IMG/VR virus record: IMGVR_UViG_3300010370_000003
Coordinates: 1-42,854 of that record
Source: a virus
DNA: 42,854 bases
Direction: 5' to 3' (one strand)
Shown here in pieces: positions 1 through 7,388 of the stretch (positions are counted from its first letter, which is position 1; each line of letters opens with the position of its first letter). Made by a program: the position numbers and the translations under genes. The notes under the pieces were generated by a model. The model worked only from the letters and a program-made list of their open reading frames with translations. It was not told the origin of the DNA and ran no database searches.

Positions 1-123
1 CAACCGCAGCCGGGCGACCCATGTCACCCGCTCGCGCGCGGAGCTCACGCGCCTGCGGTGGCGTTTCAATGGCCTGTCGATGTCGCGGACCCTATCACGG
101 CGAACGAAGGCGCGACGTACAGC
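1..123. repeat. Terminal redundancy, left copy
   Basis: Bases 1-123 are identical to 42732-42854. The methyltransferase reading frame crosses the right copy and continues without break in the left copy. This shows that the ends are the overlap of a circular or circularly permuted molecule rather than two separate loci. It could be an assembly overlap or a real short terminal repeat; sequence alone cannot decide. The unique genome is 42,731 bp. Confidence 0.95.
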
Positions 124-360
124 CATGAAGGATCGCACAACTTTCGGATGCACAACGTCGTGCCTGCGACGATGGCGGTGCGCCGCCTGACCCCGCGCGA
201 GTGCGAGCGGTTGCAGGGCTTCCACGACGACTGGACGGCGATCACCTATCGCGGCAAGCCCGCTCCGGACGGGCCGCGGTACAAGGCACTGGGCAACAGC
301 ATGGCGACCAACGTCATGCGGTGGATCGGGCTGCGGATTCAGCAAGCGGAGGCGGTATGA
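1..360 (+). CDS. Cytosine-5 DNA methyltransferase, C-terminal part (continues from 41946)
   Basis: The frame beginning at base 1 continues the gene that leaves the window at 42854. It ends in the conserved motifs IX and X: RRLTPRECERLQGF, then YKALGNSM and a hydrophobic helix. These motifs complete the AdoMet-binding fold. The GTG at base 58 is an internal codon, not the start. The TGA stop overlaps the ATG of the next gene (ATGA, 357-360), so the two are translationally coupled. Once the circle is closed there is no sign of a break. Confidence 0.95.
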   Translation, partial: QPQPGDPCHPLARGAHAPAVAFQWPVDVADPITANEGATYSHEGSHNFRMHNVVPATMAVRRLTPRECERLQGFHDDWTAITYRGKPAPDGPRYKALGNSMATNVMRWIGLRIQQAEAV

Positions 361-605
361 GCGACGACGCAGTGCGAGTGCAGCAGCTCGAGGCCGAGCT
401 GCGCGAGTTGCGGCAGACACTCGGCATCCAGTACGCCGAGCTGCATCGCTGCATGGCGCAGCGCGACGATGCGATGCGGACACTCGCACGCGTACAGCGC
501 GAACTGCGGCAGGCGCTCGACGGGCGCGAGTCGGAGTACCACCGCGCAGAGGCCGCGCTCGAGGTGCTGCGCGAGGCGCTTGTCACGCGCAAGGGCGAGA
601 CGTGA
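357..605 (+). CDS. Small coiled-coil protein, last gene of the plus-strand operon
   Basis: An 82-residue protein starts at the ATG that overlaps the methyltransferase stop. Almost the whole chain is charged heptad-like sequence (runs of Glu, Arg, Leu and Gln), which predicts one long coiled coil with no enzyme motif. Other plus-strand genes (39910-40302, 40673-41284) have the same style. I do not recognise a family. Coupling to the methyltransferase suggests co-expression only. The next GTG (602) opens a low-quality frame across the terminator, so the operon probably stops here. Confidence 0.75.
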   Translation: MSDDAVRVQQLEAELRELRQTLGIQYAELHRCMAQRDDAMRTLARVQRELRQALDGRESEYHRAEAALEVLREALVTRKGET

Positions 606-660
606 CGCCAGCGCGTGACGTACGGCTGCGGACGCGTCGAGGTCACGACGCTCGCGCGCT

Positions 661-724
661 GACGAAAAACGAAAAGCCCCGCACCTCCGCGCTGCGCCGA
701 CACGCAGAGCAGAGATGCGGGGCT
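661..724 (-). terminator. Rho-independent terminator of the minus-strand late operon
   Basis: On the minus strand a 9-bp perfect stem (AGCCCCGCA, 716-724, with TGCGGGGCT, 675-683) encloses a loop that holds a second small stem (CTGCG/CGCAG). It is followed by two T-runs (complement of 663-675). It lies downstream of the last structural gene (ends at 762). The plus-strand side lacks a T-tract after the stem, so I call it for the minus strand only. The rest of 606-761 shows nothing further. Confidence 0.85.
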
Positions 725-761
725 CACGGGCGCGGGCGAGGATACCGCTGCCGAGGTGAGA

Positions 762-1064
762 CTAGAGCGCGGCGATGGTTATCAGCATCGAGCCTGCGAG
801 TTGACGCGATGGCGTGCTATCGGTCGTGACCACGGCTGCGACGGTCCACGATTCGCCGACGCGACCACCGCTGAGCCAGATGGTCGCGAGGTCGCCGCTC
901 ACAGACGGCGCGCGTGGGCCAGTGCCCGCGACGAGGTCAGTCCCGGCCGCTTCGCCGACAATGGTACGCGTGAGCGTCCACGTCGCGGTGACGAGCGACT
1001 CGCCTGTCGCGAGGTCGAACTGCAGCGAGTAGTCGAGATTGTCGGCGGCGTATTTCGTGGTCAT
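762..1064 (-). CDS. Small structural protein, possible fibre-tail adaptor
   Basis: A 100-residue protein is coupled by ATGA to the preceding gene (1061-1064). The N-terminus (YAADNLDYSLQF, then alternating hydrophobic beta-strand pattern) and the last place in the late operon resemble the small adaptor proteins that join fibres to siphophage tails. That assignment is by resemblance and position only. There is no signal peptide, membrane segment or catalytic motif. It is the last gene before the terminator. Confidence 0.7.
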   Translation of the reverse strand: MTTKYAADNLDYSLQFDLATGESLVTATWTLTRTIVGEAAGTDLVAGTGPRAPSVSGDLATIWLSGGRVGESWTVAAVVTTDSTPSRQLAGSMLITIAAL

Positions 1065-1477
1065 GCGGCGGTCCTCACGGTGCGCGGTGGGCGGTAGAGT
1101 TCGATCACGCGGTCAGGGTTCTCCGCGAGCAGCACGCGCGGCCACGACGGCACGCGCTTCGTCCGCTCGCGCGACGGCACAAACTCGGCGACCGTGCCTG
1201 CGCTGGCGACGCTGAGAGCACCGAGCGTGACAGCGAGCTCGCCAGTCGTTGCAGGAGTGACGACGGTGCCATCGCTTGCGAGCGTGGCAGCCCCAAGCGT
1301 TATTTGTGCGGAGCCATCGCGATCCGTCCACCACAGCGACAGCGTGCGGACGGGATTGCCGACGTAGTGGTCAATGCCATACGCACACGGCTGGGCATCG
1401 ATGAAAGCACCGGCGTAGTGATCGATGCCACTCGGAAGACCCGACGCGTCGACGACGAAGCCAGCAAAGTCTGCCAT
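1061..1477 (-). CDS. Structural protein with two short repeats, paralogue of 2435-3520
   Basis: A 138-residue protein. The N-terminal half contains two GIDHY segments. The middle carries two copies of the TLGAATLASDGTV-type repeat that dominates the protein at 2435-3520. The C-terminal tail (FVPS, then Arg/Pro-rich segments ending in VRTAA) matches the tail of that same protein. The shared repeats and tail suggest duplication of one distal tail or decoration protein, with different repeat numbers. It begins one base downstream of the preceding stop. Function unknown, probably virion-associated. Confidence 0.75.
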   Translation of the reverse strand: MADFAGFVVDASGLPSGIDHYAGAFIDAQPCAYGIDHYVGNPVRTLSLWWTDRDGSAQITLGAATLASDGTVVTPATTGELAVTLGALSVASAGTVAEFVPSRERTKRVPSWPRVLLAENPDRVIELYRPPRTVRTAA

Positions 1478-1478
1478 G

Positions 1479-2426
1479 TCAAAGCGGCGTCACGCCGTCC
1501 GCGTACGGGATGATGCAGCCGCCCGCATACACGAAACGCTCGCCGCCGCTTGTCGTGAGCGTGTCTGGATAACTACGCGCGACCGTACGCAATCGGATAT
1601 TCTTCATGATGCCCCACATACCGGGGCTGGTTTCAGTCGTGGCGCGTCCAACAGCAATCGGGTGGCCGCTATCCTGAGAGAGCCACGGGTCGACGCCTGT
1701 GCCAGTTTCGCCGCCGACGTTGATGTTTGAGCCAGCAGCACTCACGGCGCGATAACCTGCTAGCGACGTCAAGCCAGCGAACGCTGCAGCGGGGCTGTAG
1801 TAGTAATTCCAGAGGGTTTGCGCACTGCTGCCTGTCGTGCCTGGGATCACAGCGTTGTTGTTTGCCGACCATCCGACGATCCACGGATAAGAGTTACTAG
1901 ATGCGTAAGTGCCGTTGGTCGCCGCCTCGATGAAAAAGCCACCGCGCAACGTAGACGTCCCATCGGTCATCAGCACGTAAACCGGCCGAATACCTGCGGC
2001 ATTTTCGGCGGCGTTGTACGTGATGAGATGTCCTCGCGGAGATGCAGCGCTGACGGCAAAGACGGTGTTGTTGACGATCGTGGATTCGTTGGCAGCGACA
2101 GCGCACGTCGGCAGGACCGTCGTCGTGCCGTTGGCTTGCGGCGCGACGCGCGAAACCTTGATGGTAAAAGTCGTGTTGGCAGCACGTCGTTGAACGTAAA
2201 GCCATACGAGGCCAGACGGATCTGCGAGCACGTACCATGCGTTTGAAACGTCGAAGAGCGCGACGGTAGACACGCGGTCGGGAGTTGACGCGTTTGTTGC
2301 GGTCGTCCCGTCGTTCGTGCCGACAATCGTCCAGCCGTTGGCGAGCAACAGCGTCTTGAGGTCAAACAGCAGTTGCGCAGATTGGCGTGTCGTGCAGTCG
2401 ATGTTGACGTTCGTAGCCTTGGCCAT
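1479..2426 (-). CDS. Putative virion structural protein
   Basis: A 315-residue protein rich in Gly, Ser, Thr and aromatic residues with beta-strand periodicity, typical of distal tail or capsid-surface proteins. The first 35 residues look alpha-helical, and a mixed beta domain follows with several Trp/Tyr-rich segments. No enzyme motif is visible. It lies between the two repeat proteins (8 bases after 2435, 1 base before 1477), so it probably assembles with them. I recognise it only as the sort of conserved unknown found in siphophage late operons. Confidence 0.75.
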   Translation of the reverse strand: MAKATNVNIDCTTRQSAQLLFDLKTLLLANGWTIVGTNDGTTATNASTPDRVSTVALFDVSNAWYVLADPSGLVWLYVQRRAANTTFTIKVSRVAPQANGTTTVLPTCAVAANESTIVNNTVFAVSAASPRGHLITYNAAENAAGIRPVYVLMTDGTSTLRGGFFIEAATNGTYASSNSYPWIVGWSANNNAVIPGTTGSSAQTLWNYYYSPAAAFAGLTSLAGYRAVSAAGSNINVGGETGTGVDPWLSQDSGHPIAVGRATTETSPGMWGIMKNIRLRTVARSYPDTLTTSGGERFVYAGGCIIPYADGVTPL

Positions 2427-2434
2427 GTGCTCTC

Positions 2435-3520
2435 CTATGCTGCGCGGACGACGCGAGCCTGACGCGGGACGTCGTTCGCGCGCGGCGGCGCGATAGCCTC
2501 AATCGCGCGCGGCTGGCCGGGCGTGTCGGTTGTGCGGCGCGCAGACGGGACGAACGGGACATTCGTCGCAAACAGCTCAAGCACGCCCAGCGTGACGCCG
2601 AGTTGCCCGCGCGTCTCGACTTGCAGCGTGCCGCTTGCGGTGAGCGCGCCGAGCGTGATCGCGGCCGTGCCGTTAGGGTCGACGCGACCCGCGCTCGCGA
2701 CCGTCGCCGCATTGAGCGCGACGCTGGCCGTTCCGGCTATGAGGACGCCGCCTGCTGCGGCCGACGTCGCTGCGCCGAGCGTCAGGGCGGCTGCGCCCTT
2801 CACGGCGACTGTAGAGGCGCTGGCGAGCGTTGCTGCGCCCAGCGTGATCGACGCGCTGCCGTTGACGCCGCTGAGTACCAGACCATCAGCCGCGAGCGTC
2901 AGCGTGCCGAGCGTGACCGACGCATCGCCATCGACGACGACGCCGCCCGCGCTGCTGCTCGTCAGCGTGCCGAGCGTCGTGGCGAGGTCGCCATCGATCG
3001 CGACCGTCGCGGCCGAGCTCGATGTCAGCGCGCCCAGAGTGACTGCGAGGTCGCCGTCGACGACGACACCGCCAGCGCTTGACAGCGTTGCAGCGCCGAG
3101 CGTCGCCGACAGCGCGCCCGATACGAACACCGTGCCCGCGCTCGTCGAGGTCGCAGCGCCCAGCGTGATGGCCGCGTCGCCGTCGACTAGCACCGTCGTC
3201 GTGCTCGCAAGCGTGGCCGCGCCGAGTGTTACCGCGAGCGTGCCGTTCGTGCCTGGCGTCGCGACGGTGCCGTCGCTTGCGACCGTCGCCGCGCCGAGCG
3301 TGACCGCAGCGTCGCCATCGATCGCGACCGTGCCTGCCGACGATGACGTCAGCGCGTCGAGCGTGATGCTCGCGTCGCCGTCGATTGCGACAATGGCTGC
3401 GCTCGATGACGTGAGCGTGCCGAGCGTGATGGACGCGGTGCCATGCACGCCGTCACCGAGGCCAAAGACCTCGATGCTGCCGAGCAGGCCGACGAGCGCA
3501 CGATCAAGCGACGATGCCAT
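2435..3520 (-). CDS. Repeat protein with about 14 tandem 21-residue repeats
   Basis: A 361-residue protein. After a 25-residue leader, residues about 26-320 are about 14 tandem repeats of roughly 21 residues with the pattern DGDASITLGALTSSSAGTV. Each repeat has a short beta-type ITLG segment and a small-residue TSSSAG turn. The regularity suggests a beta-solenoid or fibrous rod, not an enzyme. The C-terminal tail (FVPS, then Pro/Arg-rich, ending VVRAA) is shared with 1061-1477 and may be the attachment module. Position among late structural genes suggests a fibre or surface spike. A few repeats are 23-24 residues, so length variation by slippage or recombination is likely. Confidence 0.8.
   Translation of the reverse strand: MASSLDRALVGLLGSIEVFGLGDGVHGTASITLGTLTSSSAAIVAIDGDASITLDALTSSSAGTVAIDGDAAVTLGAATVASDGTVATPGTNGTLAVTLGAATLASTTTVLVDGDAAITLGAATSTSAGTVFVSGALSATLGAATLSSAGGVVVDGDLAVTLGALTSSSAATVAIDGDLATTLGTLTSSSAGGVVVDGDASVTLGTLTLAADGLVLSGVNGSASITLGAATLASASTVAVKGAAALTLGAATSAAAGGVLIAGTASVALNAATVASAGRVDPNGTAAITLGALTASGTLQVETRGQLGVTLGVLELFATNVPFVPSARRTTDTPGQPRAIEAIAPPRANDVPRQARVVRAA
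2557..3445 (-). repeat. Coding tandem repeats of about 63 bp, about 14 units
   Basis: Diverged units of 63 bp (a few of 69-72 bp) encode the 21-residue repeats of the rod-like protein. Recurrent core words on the plus strand are GCGCCGAGCGTGA and GCGTGCCGAGCGT. The units are similar but not identical, so the array is old or under selection for protein shape. Confidence 0.85.
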
Positions 3521-3539
3521 CGTCTACCTCCGCGCGCGG

Positions 3540-4337
3540 TCAGCCGTTGACGACTTGGAAGTCCACGTCAGGAAGACCCGACGACGTGCTGTCTGCGGCG
3601 ATCATCACGTACAACGCGGAGTCCGCATAGACCTGCAACAGCGCGCCGACGTCGATGACTGATTGACGGTCAAGGCCGTTAGCAATCGGCACGCGGCCCT
3701 CCGCGAGACGGCGCAAAACCATCACGTTGAAGGTGCCGACAGTCGCGACAGTGCCCTGCACGTTGGTGATGAGCTGCACGCCGCTGTCGCCCGATTGCAG
3801 CGGAAGCTGCCAGCAGCGGCCGACCGTTTGCGCAGCGCCAATGCCAACAGCGCTAGTCGTGCGCGAGCCCGTGCCGCCTTCGTTAGTGTAGGTGACGTTC
3901 ACGGCTTGGTTGCCAGTCGCAGCCGTGACTTGCTCGCACCAAATCTCGAGGCCCGCGTAGTTAGTGCCGGGCACACGCGACGAAAACGACGGCTGCGCAG
4001 TGAGCGCGGTGTTCGCGTTGAACGCATACGCGCCCGCGAGGAATAGTCGGTCGAAAACCGCAATACGGCATGCGACGGTGTTGCCGAAAGCAACGCGGCC
4101 GAGATAGCCGCTTGCACCACCGCCGAATGCGTTGAGCAGCGGATAGCCCGCCGTGATGTCAGTCGGCACGACACCAGCCGTCGTCGACGTGCCCGCAAGC
4201 ACGCCCGCGCCGGGCTGGCCTGCGATGTCATGCAGCGAAAACCAGCCGTTGGCGACCGTCGTGCGCGTCGCCGTCTTTGTCCAGCGGACGCGTTGCTTCG
4301 TGCTCGCGATGAGGCCGTCGAGAGTCGTGATTGCCAT
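3540..4337 (-). CDS. Putative virion structural protein
   Basis: A 265-residue protein with a short helical N-terminus (MAITTLDGLIAS), then Gly/Ala/Thr-rich beta sequence and a C-terminal segment of mixed helix and strand. No signal peptide, membrane helix or catalytic signature. It is one of five consecutive unknown proteins between the endolysin and the terminator, all of virion type. It may be a capsid or tail surface protein; I cannot name the family. Confidence 0.75.
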   Translation of the reverse strand: MAITTLDGLIASTKQRVRWTKTATRTTVANGWFSLHDIAGQPGAGVLAGTSTTAGVVPTDITAGYPLLNAFGGGASGYLGRVAFGNTVACRIAVFDRLFLAGAYAFNANTALTAQPSFSSRVPGTNYAGLEIWCEQVTAATGNQAVNVTYTNEGGTGSRTTSAVGIGAAQTVGRCWQLPLQSGDSGVQLITNVQGTVATVGTFNVMVLRRLAEGRVPIANGLDRQSVIDVGALLQVYADSALYVMIAADSTSSGLPDVDFQVVNG

Positions 4338-4340
4338 TCG

Positions 4341-4481
4341 TCAGCCCTCAGCAGGAGGTGGGTCGTCTTCGGATTCAGTCGGCCAGCCGTGCCCCGAGTT
4401 GTCGTGACCGCGCCCCTCGCAAAGCGCGCACTGCGTCTCGGCTGGATGCTGGCCCGTGCCGCCGCAATCGGGGCAGCGCAT
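4341..4481 (-). CDS. Tiny DnaJ-type zinc-finger protein
   Basis: A 46-residue protein that starts at the TGATG overlap with the preceding gene (4481). It has two CxxCxGxG-like modules, CPDCGGTG and CALCEGRG, spaced as in one DnaJ zinc-binding unit, followed by an acidic/proline tail. This should bind a single Zn ion. It could help fold or assemble virion proteins, but no substrate can be inferred. It is easily missed because it lies inside longer spurious frames. Confidence 0.75.
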   Translation of the reverse strand: MRCPDCGGTGQHPAETQCALCEGRGHDNSGHGWPTESEDDPPPAEG

Positions 4482-4888
4482 CAGGCGTTCGCGTCGGTGA
4501 GCGTGAAGCTCGTGATCGTGACCGTCTGGCCCGACGCAATCGACGTGTTGTCGAGCGTCATGTCGCCGCCACCGCCCGTCGCGGTGATGCTGCCCTGAAT
4601 GCCGCAGACGGTGCCGCCGCTGTCGTAGATGCGGAAATGACCAGCGGTGCCCGTGGCGTCGGCGCTGAGGTCTTGCCACGTGCCGAGGATGGCCTTGCTG
4701 CCCGACGACGCAGCCGCCATCCAGTCGGTCGGCAGAGTGAGCGTCGCGAGCACGGTGCCGCTGTCAGCGGTCGCGCACGTCGCGGGCTGCGCGCCCGAGC
4801 GAATCTTGAGAACGGCCGACGTGCCGATGCTCGTCTCGATCGCGTCGAGGCGCGCGTTACGAACTGCGATGGAAAGCTGAACAGCCAT
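4481..4888 (-). CDS. Putative virion protein
   Basis: A 135-residue protein. The N-terminus (MAVQLSIAVRNARLDAIET) is helical and the rest is Gly/Thr/Ser-rich beta sequence with ITATGGGGDMTLDN and ASGQTVTI. Similar small proteins of this build occur in siphophage late operons next to lysis genes; the exact role is not known to me. It is separated from the endolysin by 12 bases and coupled to the zinc-finger ORF by TGATG. Confidence 0.75.
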   Translation of the reverse strand: MAVQLSIAVRNARLDAIETSIGTSAVLKIRSGAQPATCATADSGTVLATLTLPTDWMAAASSGSKAILGTWQDLSADATGTAGHFRIYDSGGTVCGIQGSITATGGGGDMTLDNTSIASGQTVTITSFTLTDANA

Positions 4889-4900
4889 GACGTGTGCTCC

Positions 4901-5503
4901 TTACTTGATGCCCCAGCGCTCCCGCAGGAAGCGCATGACCAAACCGCCCGAGTCGACCTTGCCTGCGCTCAGGTGCGCGTGCTCGAGATGACCGCTGAAC
5001 GCAGCCTGCGCGCCTGGCGTCATAACCTGCGGCTCATAGCTCGCGCACACGCGCGGAATGCCGAGGTCGTGCGAGAGCTGCTCGGCAAGCGACTGGATGC
5101 TGAGGTATTGCGCAAACGAGAAATTGAGCGCGGCGACCGGCCGATTGTGCACGCGCACTGATACCGGCTCGCGCGGTCGAGCTGGTAGCGCAGGCTGAAC
5201 GCCACGCGAGACAATCTCGACGCCGACAGTCCACTCGTTGGCCGTGCCTGCGTGGTAGGCCACTGTCGTCGCCGGGTCGGCGCACTCGACGATGCGGCCG
5301 TCGAAGTCGATGACGTAGTGGATCGACAGCTTGCGCGAGCGCAGCGTCGAGCAGACGCCCTCGCACGCACGCTCGCCTGCCGTCCAGTGCCAGACCACCG
5401 CGCGCGGAGGTGACTTGCGCTTGCGACAGCCTTCCTGCGGCGGCTGCCACCAACACGCAGGCGAAAGCGTCCGACCATCGACCACTGGCTGCTCGCACGT
5501 CAT
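4901..5503 (-). CDS. Endolysin, N-acetylmuramoyl-L-alanine amidase (amidase_2)
   Basis: A 200-residue zinc amidase that cuts the bond between MurNAc and L-Ala in peptidoglycan. The start is ATG 5503, preceded by GGAG at a 7-base spacing; an upstream extension to 5566 has no ribosome site. Visible elements are VVWHWTAGE (zinc His39), YHAGTANEWTVGVEIV in the core, and HAHLSAGKVDSGG near residues 175-187, where His175 and Asp184 fit the remaining zinc ligands. There is no signal peptide, so release should need the holin encoded nearby. It ends a run of very small lysis-region genes. Confidence 0.92.
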   Translation of the reverse strand: MTCEQPVVDGRTLSPACWWQPPQEGCRKRKSPPRAVVWHWTAGERACEGVCSTLRSRKLSIHYVIDFDGRIVECADPATTVAYHAGTANEWTVGVEIVSRGVQPALPARPREPVSVRVHNRPVAALNFSFAQYLSIQSLAEQLSHDLGIPRVCASYEPQVMTPGAQAAFSGHLEHAHLSAGKVDSGGLVMRFLRERWGIK

Positions 5504-5513
5504 TGCATCGCTC

Positions 5514-5645
5514 CTATAGCCGCCCCAACCATCGCCACGCCAGCAGCCCCACGGCAAGCGCCGCACGCTCGCAGCGCAGCCAGATGAGCGCCTGCCAGAG
5601 TGCTAACAGGCAGTCGGCAATCAGCGCCGCAGCCAGCCGCCTCAC
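5514..5645 (-). CDS. Tiny membrane protein of the lysis cluster
   Basis: A 43-residue frame starts at GTG 5645, overlapping the preceding stop (GTGA), and ends at TAG 5514. It is strongly hydrophobic, with Leu/Ala/Trp-rich helices (LIADCLLALWQALIWL and AALAVGLLAWRWLG) broken by two Arg and a Glu. It probably spans or lies along the inner membrane. It may be a second holin, an antiholin or a lysis accessory protein. The stop is followed at once by the ribosome site of the endolysin. Confidence 0.6.
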   Translation of the reverse strand: MRRLAAALIADCLLALWQALIWLRCERAALAVGLLAWRWLGRL

Positions 5646-5788
5646 AGCGCAGCCCAGTAGCGGCGCGCAGCAGCCTCAAGAGCGCGCTCAAGCTCCTGCA
5701 CCCGTGCGCGCGGTAGGCCCTCAGCCTGACGCGCCCTGACAAGCGCCAGCGCGGCGCGCAGTACCTGCTCGCGCGGATGCTCAGTCAC
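5642..5788 (-). CDS. Tiny helical protein in the lysis cluster
   Basis: A 48-residue frame from GTG 5788 (overlapping the preceding gene by 8 bases) to TGA 5642. It is a single amphipathic, Ala/Arg/Glu/Leu-rich helix (EQVLRAALALVRARQAEGLP). There is no membrane segment. The overlaps at both ends and lack of any other good frame support it. No family recognised; a small soluble accessory protein is all that can be said. Confidence 0.55.
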   Translation of the reverse strand: MTEHPREQVLRAALALVRARQAEGLPRARVQELERALEAAARRYWAAL

Positions 5789-6038
5789 GAGGCCACCGCT
5801 CCGCGATGCGGGCCGCGATGTCGGCGTCCTGCTGCGCGATGCGCTCGTCCAGCGGCGCGACACGCTCGATAGCCTCGACGATGGCTGCCGGGCTTTGTCC
5901 CGCGCGCGCGAGACGTGCCGCCATGCGCAGCGCAGCCGCCACGATGAGCGCCACCGTGCGCGGCACGCCAGCAGGCGCAGCAGCCGCCGTCGCATCCGCA
6001 GCCACCGCCGCAGCGTCCAGCCCGTCTGCGAGGCTCAT
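5781..6038 (-). CDS. Small Ala-rich helical protein in the lysis cluster
   Basis: An 85-residue protein beginning at ATG 6038 with ATGA coupling to the lipoprotein-like gene. The central part (VPRTVALIVAAALRMAARLARAG) could form a hydrophobic or amphipathic helix. The C-terminal part is charged and helical, with alternating Glu, Asp and Arg. It may be membrane-associated. No family recognised. Confidence 0.6.
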   Translation of the reverse strand: MSLADGLDAAAVAADATAAAAPAGVPRTVALIVAAALRMAARLARAGQSPAAIVEAIERVAPLDERIAQQDADIAARIAERWPRD

Positions 6039-6559
6039 AGGCCCCTCCCAGCGGCCGCAGCGACGCCTACCAGCGCAGCAGGCGGGCCCGCGACGTCGAC
6101 GCCTAGCGAGCGCCCCGCAGACGCCCACGCCTGCCATGCCTGGACAAGTCGCGACGCGAGATGCGCCCATCGGCCGAGGTCTGCCGGCGCACCAGCCGCC
6201 GCGAGCACGAGCGCGTCGACGTAGGCATCGTGTGTCAAGCGCAGCGCGTCGTACGCCTCCAGTGCGGGCAGGAAGCGCGCGACGACGACCTCGACGGCGC
6301 TCTCCGCGACTTCGCGCGACGGGGCCTCGTCGACGGCCTCATGCAGCGCCCGACCGCGCGCGGCCACGAGCTCGTCGCCGGTAGCGTTGATCGCGACGCC
6401 AGCGACGTCGGCAGCGCCTGCGTGGATGGCGAGCGCGCTGGGCCCGCAGCCGGTCAAGCACGCCGCGAGTACGAGGCCCGCAAGCGCGACCAGCCACGCC
6501 ACGCCGAGCGCGATGACGCCACGACGCTGGAACTCGCGCGAGGACAAGAGCGCGATCAT
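6035..6559 (-). CDS. Putative lysis lipoprotein (o-spanin candidate)
   Basis: A 174-residue protein from ATG 6559 (ATGA overlap with the holin). It opens with a positively charged stretch and a hydrophobic helix (VIALGVAWLVALAGLVLAACLTGC). Two cysteines follow in lipobox-like settings (LAAC, LTGC), which fits a lipid-modified outer-membrane protein or a signal anchor. The remainder is Ala-rich and helical. Beside a holin, an amidase and an Rz-like coiled-coil membrane protein it is a reasonable outer-membrane spanin, though longer than most. It could instead be an unrelated lipoprotein. Confidence 0.6.
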   Translation of the reverse strand: MIALLSSREFQRRGVIALGVAWLVALAGLVLAACLTGCGPSALAIHAGAADVAGVAINATGDELVAARGRALHEAVDEAPSREVAESAVEVVVARFLPALEAYDALRLTHDAYVDALVLAAAGAPADLGRWAHLASRLVQAWQAWASAGRSLGVDVAGPPAALVGVAAAAGRGL

Positions 6560-6792
6560 GTCTCGCCCTGCCCTTCCGGCGACGACGGCGTGCGCCACGA
6601 TTGCAGCGTCGCTGCGATGCCGACCGCGAGCACAGCGAGCACCTCGCGCAGCCACGACGGCGTCGATTCCGGCAGCACCGGCAGCACGGCCGCGAGCACC
6701 ATCGAAACGCTCGTCAGCCAACCCGCGACCATCGCGAATGTGATTCGCACGCGACGATGCGGAACAGACTTGGTCGGCTTTTTCTTCGTCAT
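6556..6792 (-). CDS. Holin
   Basis: A 78-residue protein from ATG 6792 (ATGA overlap with 6789). The N-terminus is basic (MTKKKPTKSVPHRR). Two hydrophobic segments follow: VRITFAMVAGWLTSVSMVLA and VLAVLAVGIAATL, joined by a short loop. The tail is short and charged. Two membrane helices, this size and the lysis-gene context fit a class II holin, which opens the inner membrane so the amidase can reach the wall. The Lys/Arg-rich cytoplasmic N-terminus could tune lysis timing. Confidence 0.75.
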   Translation of the reverse strand: MTKKKPTKSVPHRRVRITFAMVAGWLTSVSMVLAAVLPVLPESTPSWLREVLAVLAVGIAATLQSWRTPSSPEGQGET

Positions 6793-7139
6793 TCGCCGTC
6801 TCCTGATTGATGCGTAGCCCATCGCATCACCGCACGCATCCCGATGAGGTCTTGATGCGCGACGTCTAACTCGGCCTTGAGCTCGATGTTGCGGCGCTCA
6901 AGCGAGTTGATCTGCTTGCGCTGCGTCTCGTGCACTTCGACCTGAAACGCGATGCGCGCTTCGAGCTCGGCCTTCTCGTCGGCGCATTGCTGGCGCTCGC
7001 GCACAAGTTCGCCGCGCAGATAGTCGACCTCACGAGACGTCGCGCGCGCACTGCCATCAAGCCGCCGAAAGATCGACCTAATGACAAGCGCGACAGACGG
7101 CGTGCCCGCGAGCGCGGCGATGAGTTGCCAAATATTCAT
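6789..7139 (-). CDS. N-terminally anchored coiled-coil protein (i-spanin candidate)
   Basis: A 116-residue protein. Residues 1-25 (MNIWQLIAALAGTPSVALVIRSIF) form a membrane helix. Residues about 38-100 are a long charged coiled coil with heptad Leu/Ile and many Glu, Arg and Gln. That layout is the one expected of Rz-type inner-membrane spanins. Together with the lipoprotein candidate at 6035-6559 it could form a spanin complex linking the two membranes, here with the order reversed and a holin between. It may otherwise be a structural membrane protein. Confidence 0.6.
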   Translation of the reverse strand: MNIWQLIAALAGTPSVALVIRSIFRRLDGSARATSREVDYLRGELVRERQQCADEKAELEARIAFQVEVHETQRKQINSLERRNIELKAELDVAHQDLIGMRAVMRWATHQSGDGE

Positions 7140-7154
7140 CGCCGCACTCCTTGG

Positions 7155-7388
7155 TCATTGCGCGTTCCACGTCGTAAGCGCGTCCGCACACGCACCATCC
7201 AACAGCGCACGCAGCGACGGCGACAACGCACCCGCGTCAAGCACGAGGCCCGTGCTAGCGCGATACGCGCCGACATCCACGCTGCCGTCGACGTAGCGCA
7301 GCTCAAGGTCAAGTGCGCGCTCGTCGTCGACCGCGCAGTACGTCACGCACACGAGCACGTCACCGATCGTCAGCGTCTGCGGCATCAT
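7155..7388 (-). CDS. Small unknown protein between tail spike and lysis genes
   Basis: A 77-residue protein, ATGA-coupled to the end of the LamG/SGNH tail protein (7385-7388). It is acidic with a beta-strand-rich first half (TIGDVLVCVTYCAVDDERALDLELRYVD) and a helical second half. No motif or membrane helix is seen. It may be a chaperone or adaptor for the preceding tail protein, by position only. Confidence 0.65.
   Translation of the reverse strand: MMPQTLTIGDVLVCVTYCAVDDERALDLELRYVDGSVDVGAYRASTGLVLDAGALSPSLRALLDGACADALTTWNAQ

Noticed and set aside
602-829. GTG-started frame after the last plus-strand gene
   Set aside because: It crosses the intrinsic terminator and the end of the opposing gene, with strongly biased Arg-rich composition and no motif. 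Probably spurious.
2523-3662. Long plus-strand frame opposite the repeat protein
   Set aside because: It mirrors the repeat codons of the real minus-strand gene (Ala/Pro/Ser/Val-rich), lacks a ribosome site and would run across the ends of two genes.
7252-7261. GTGCTAGCGC copies inside genes (also at 12109-12118 and 29700-29709)
   Set aside because: They match the operator word with one mismatch, but lie within coding sequence away from gene starts. I treat them as background and not as operators.
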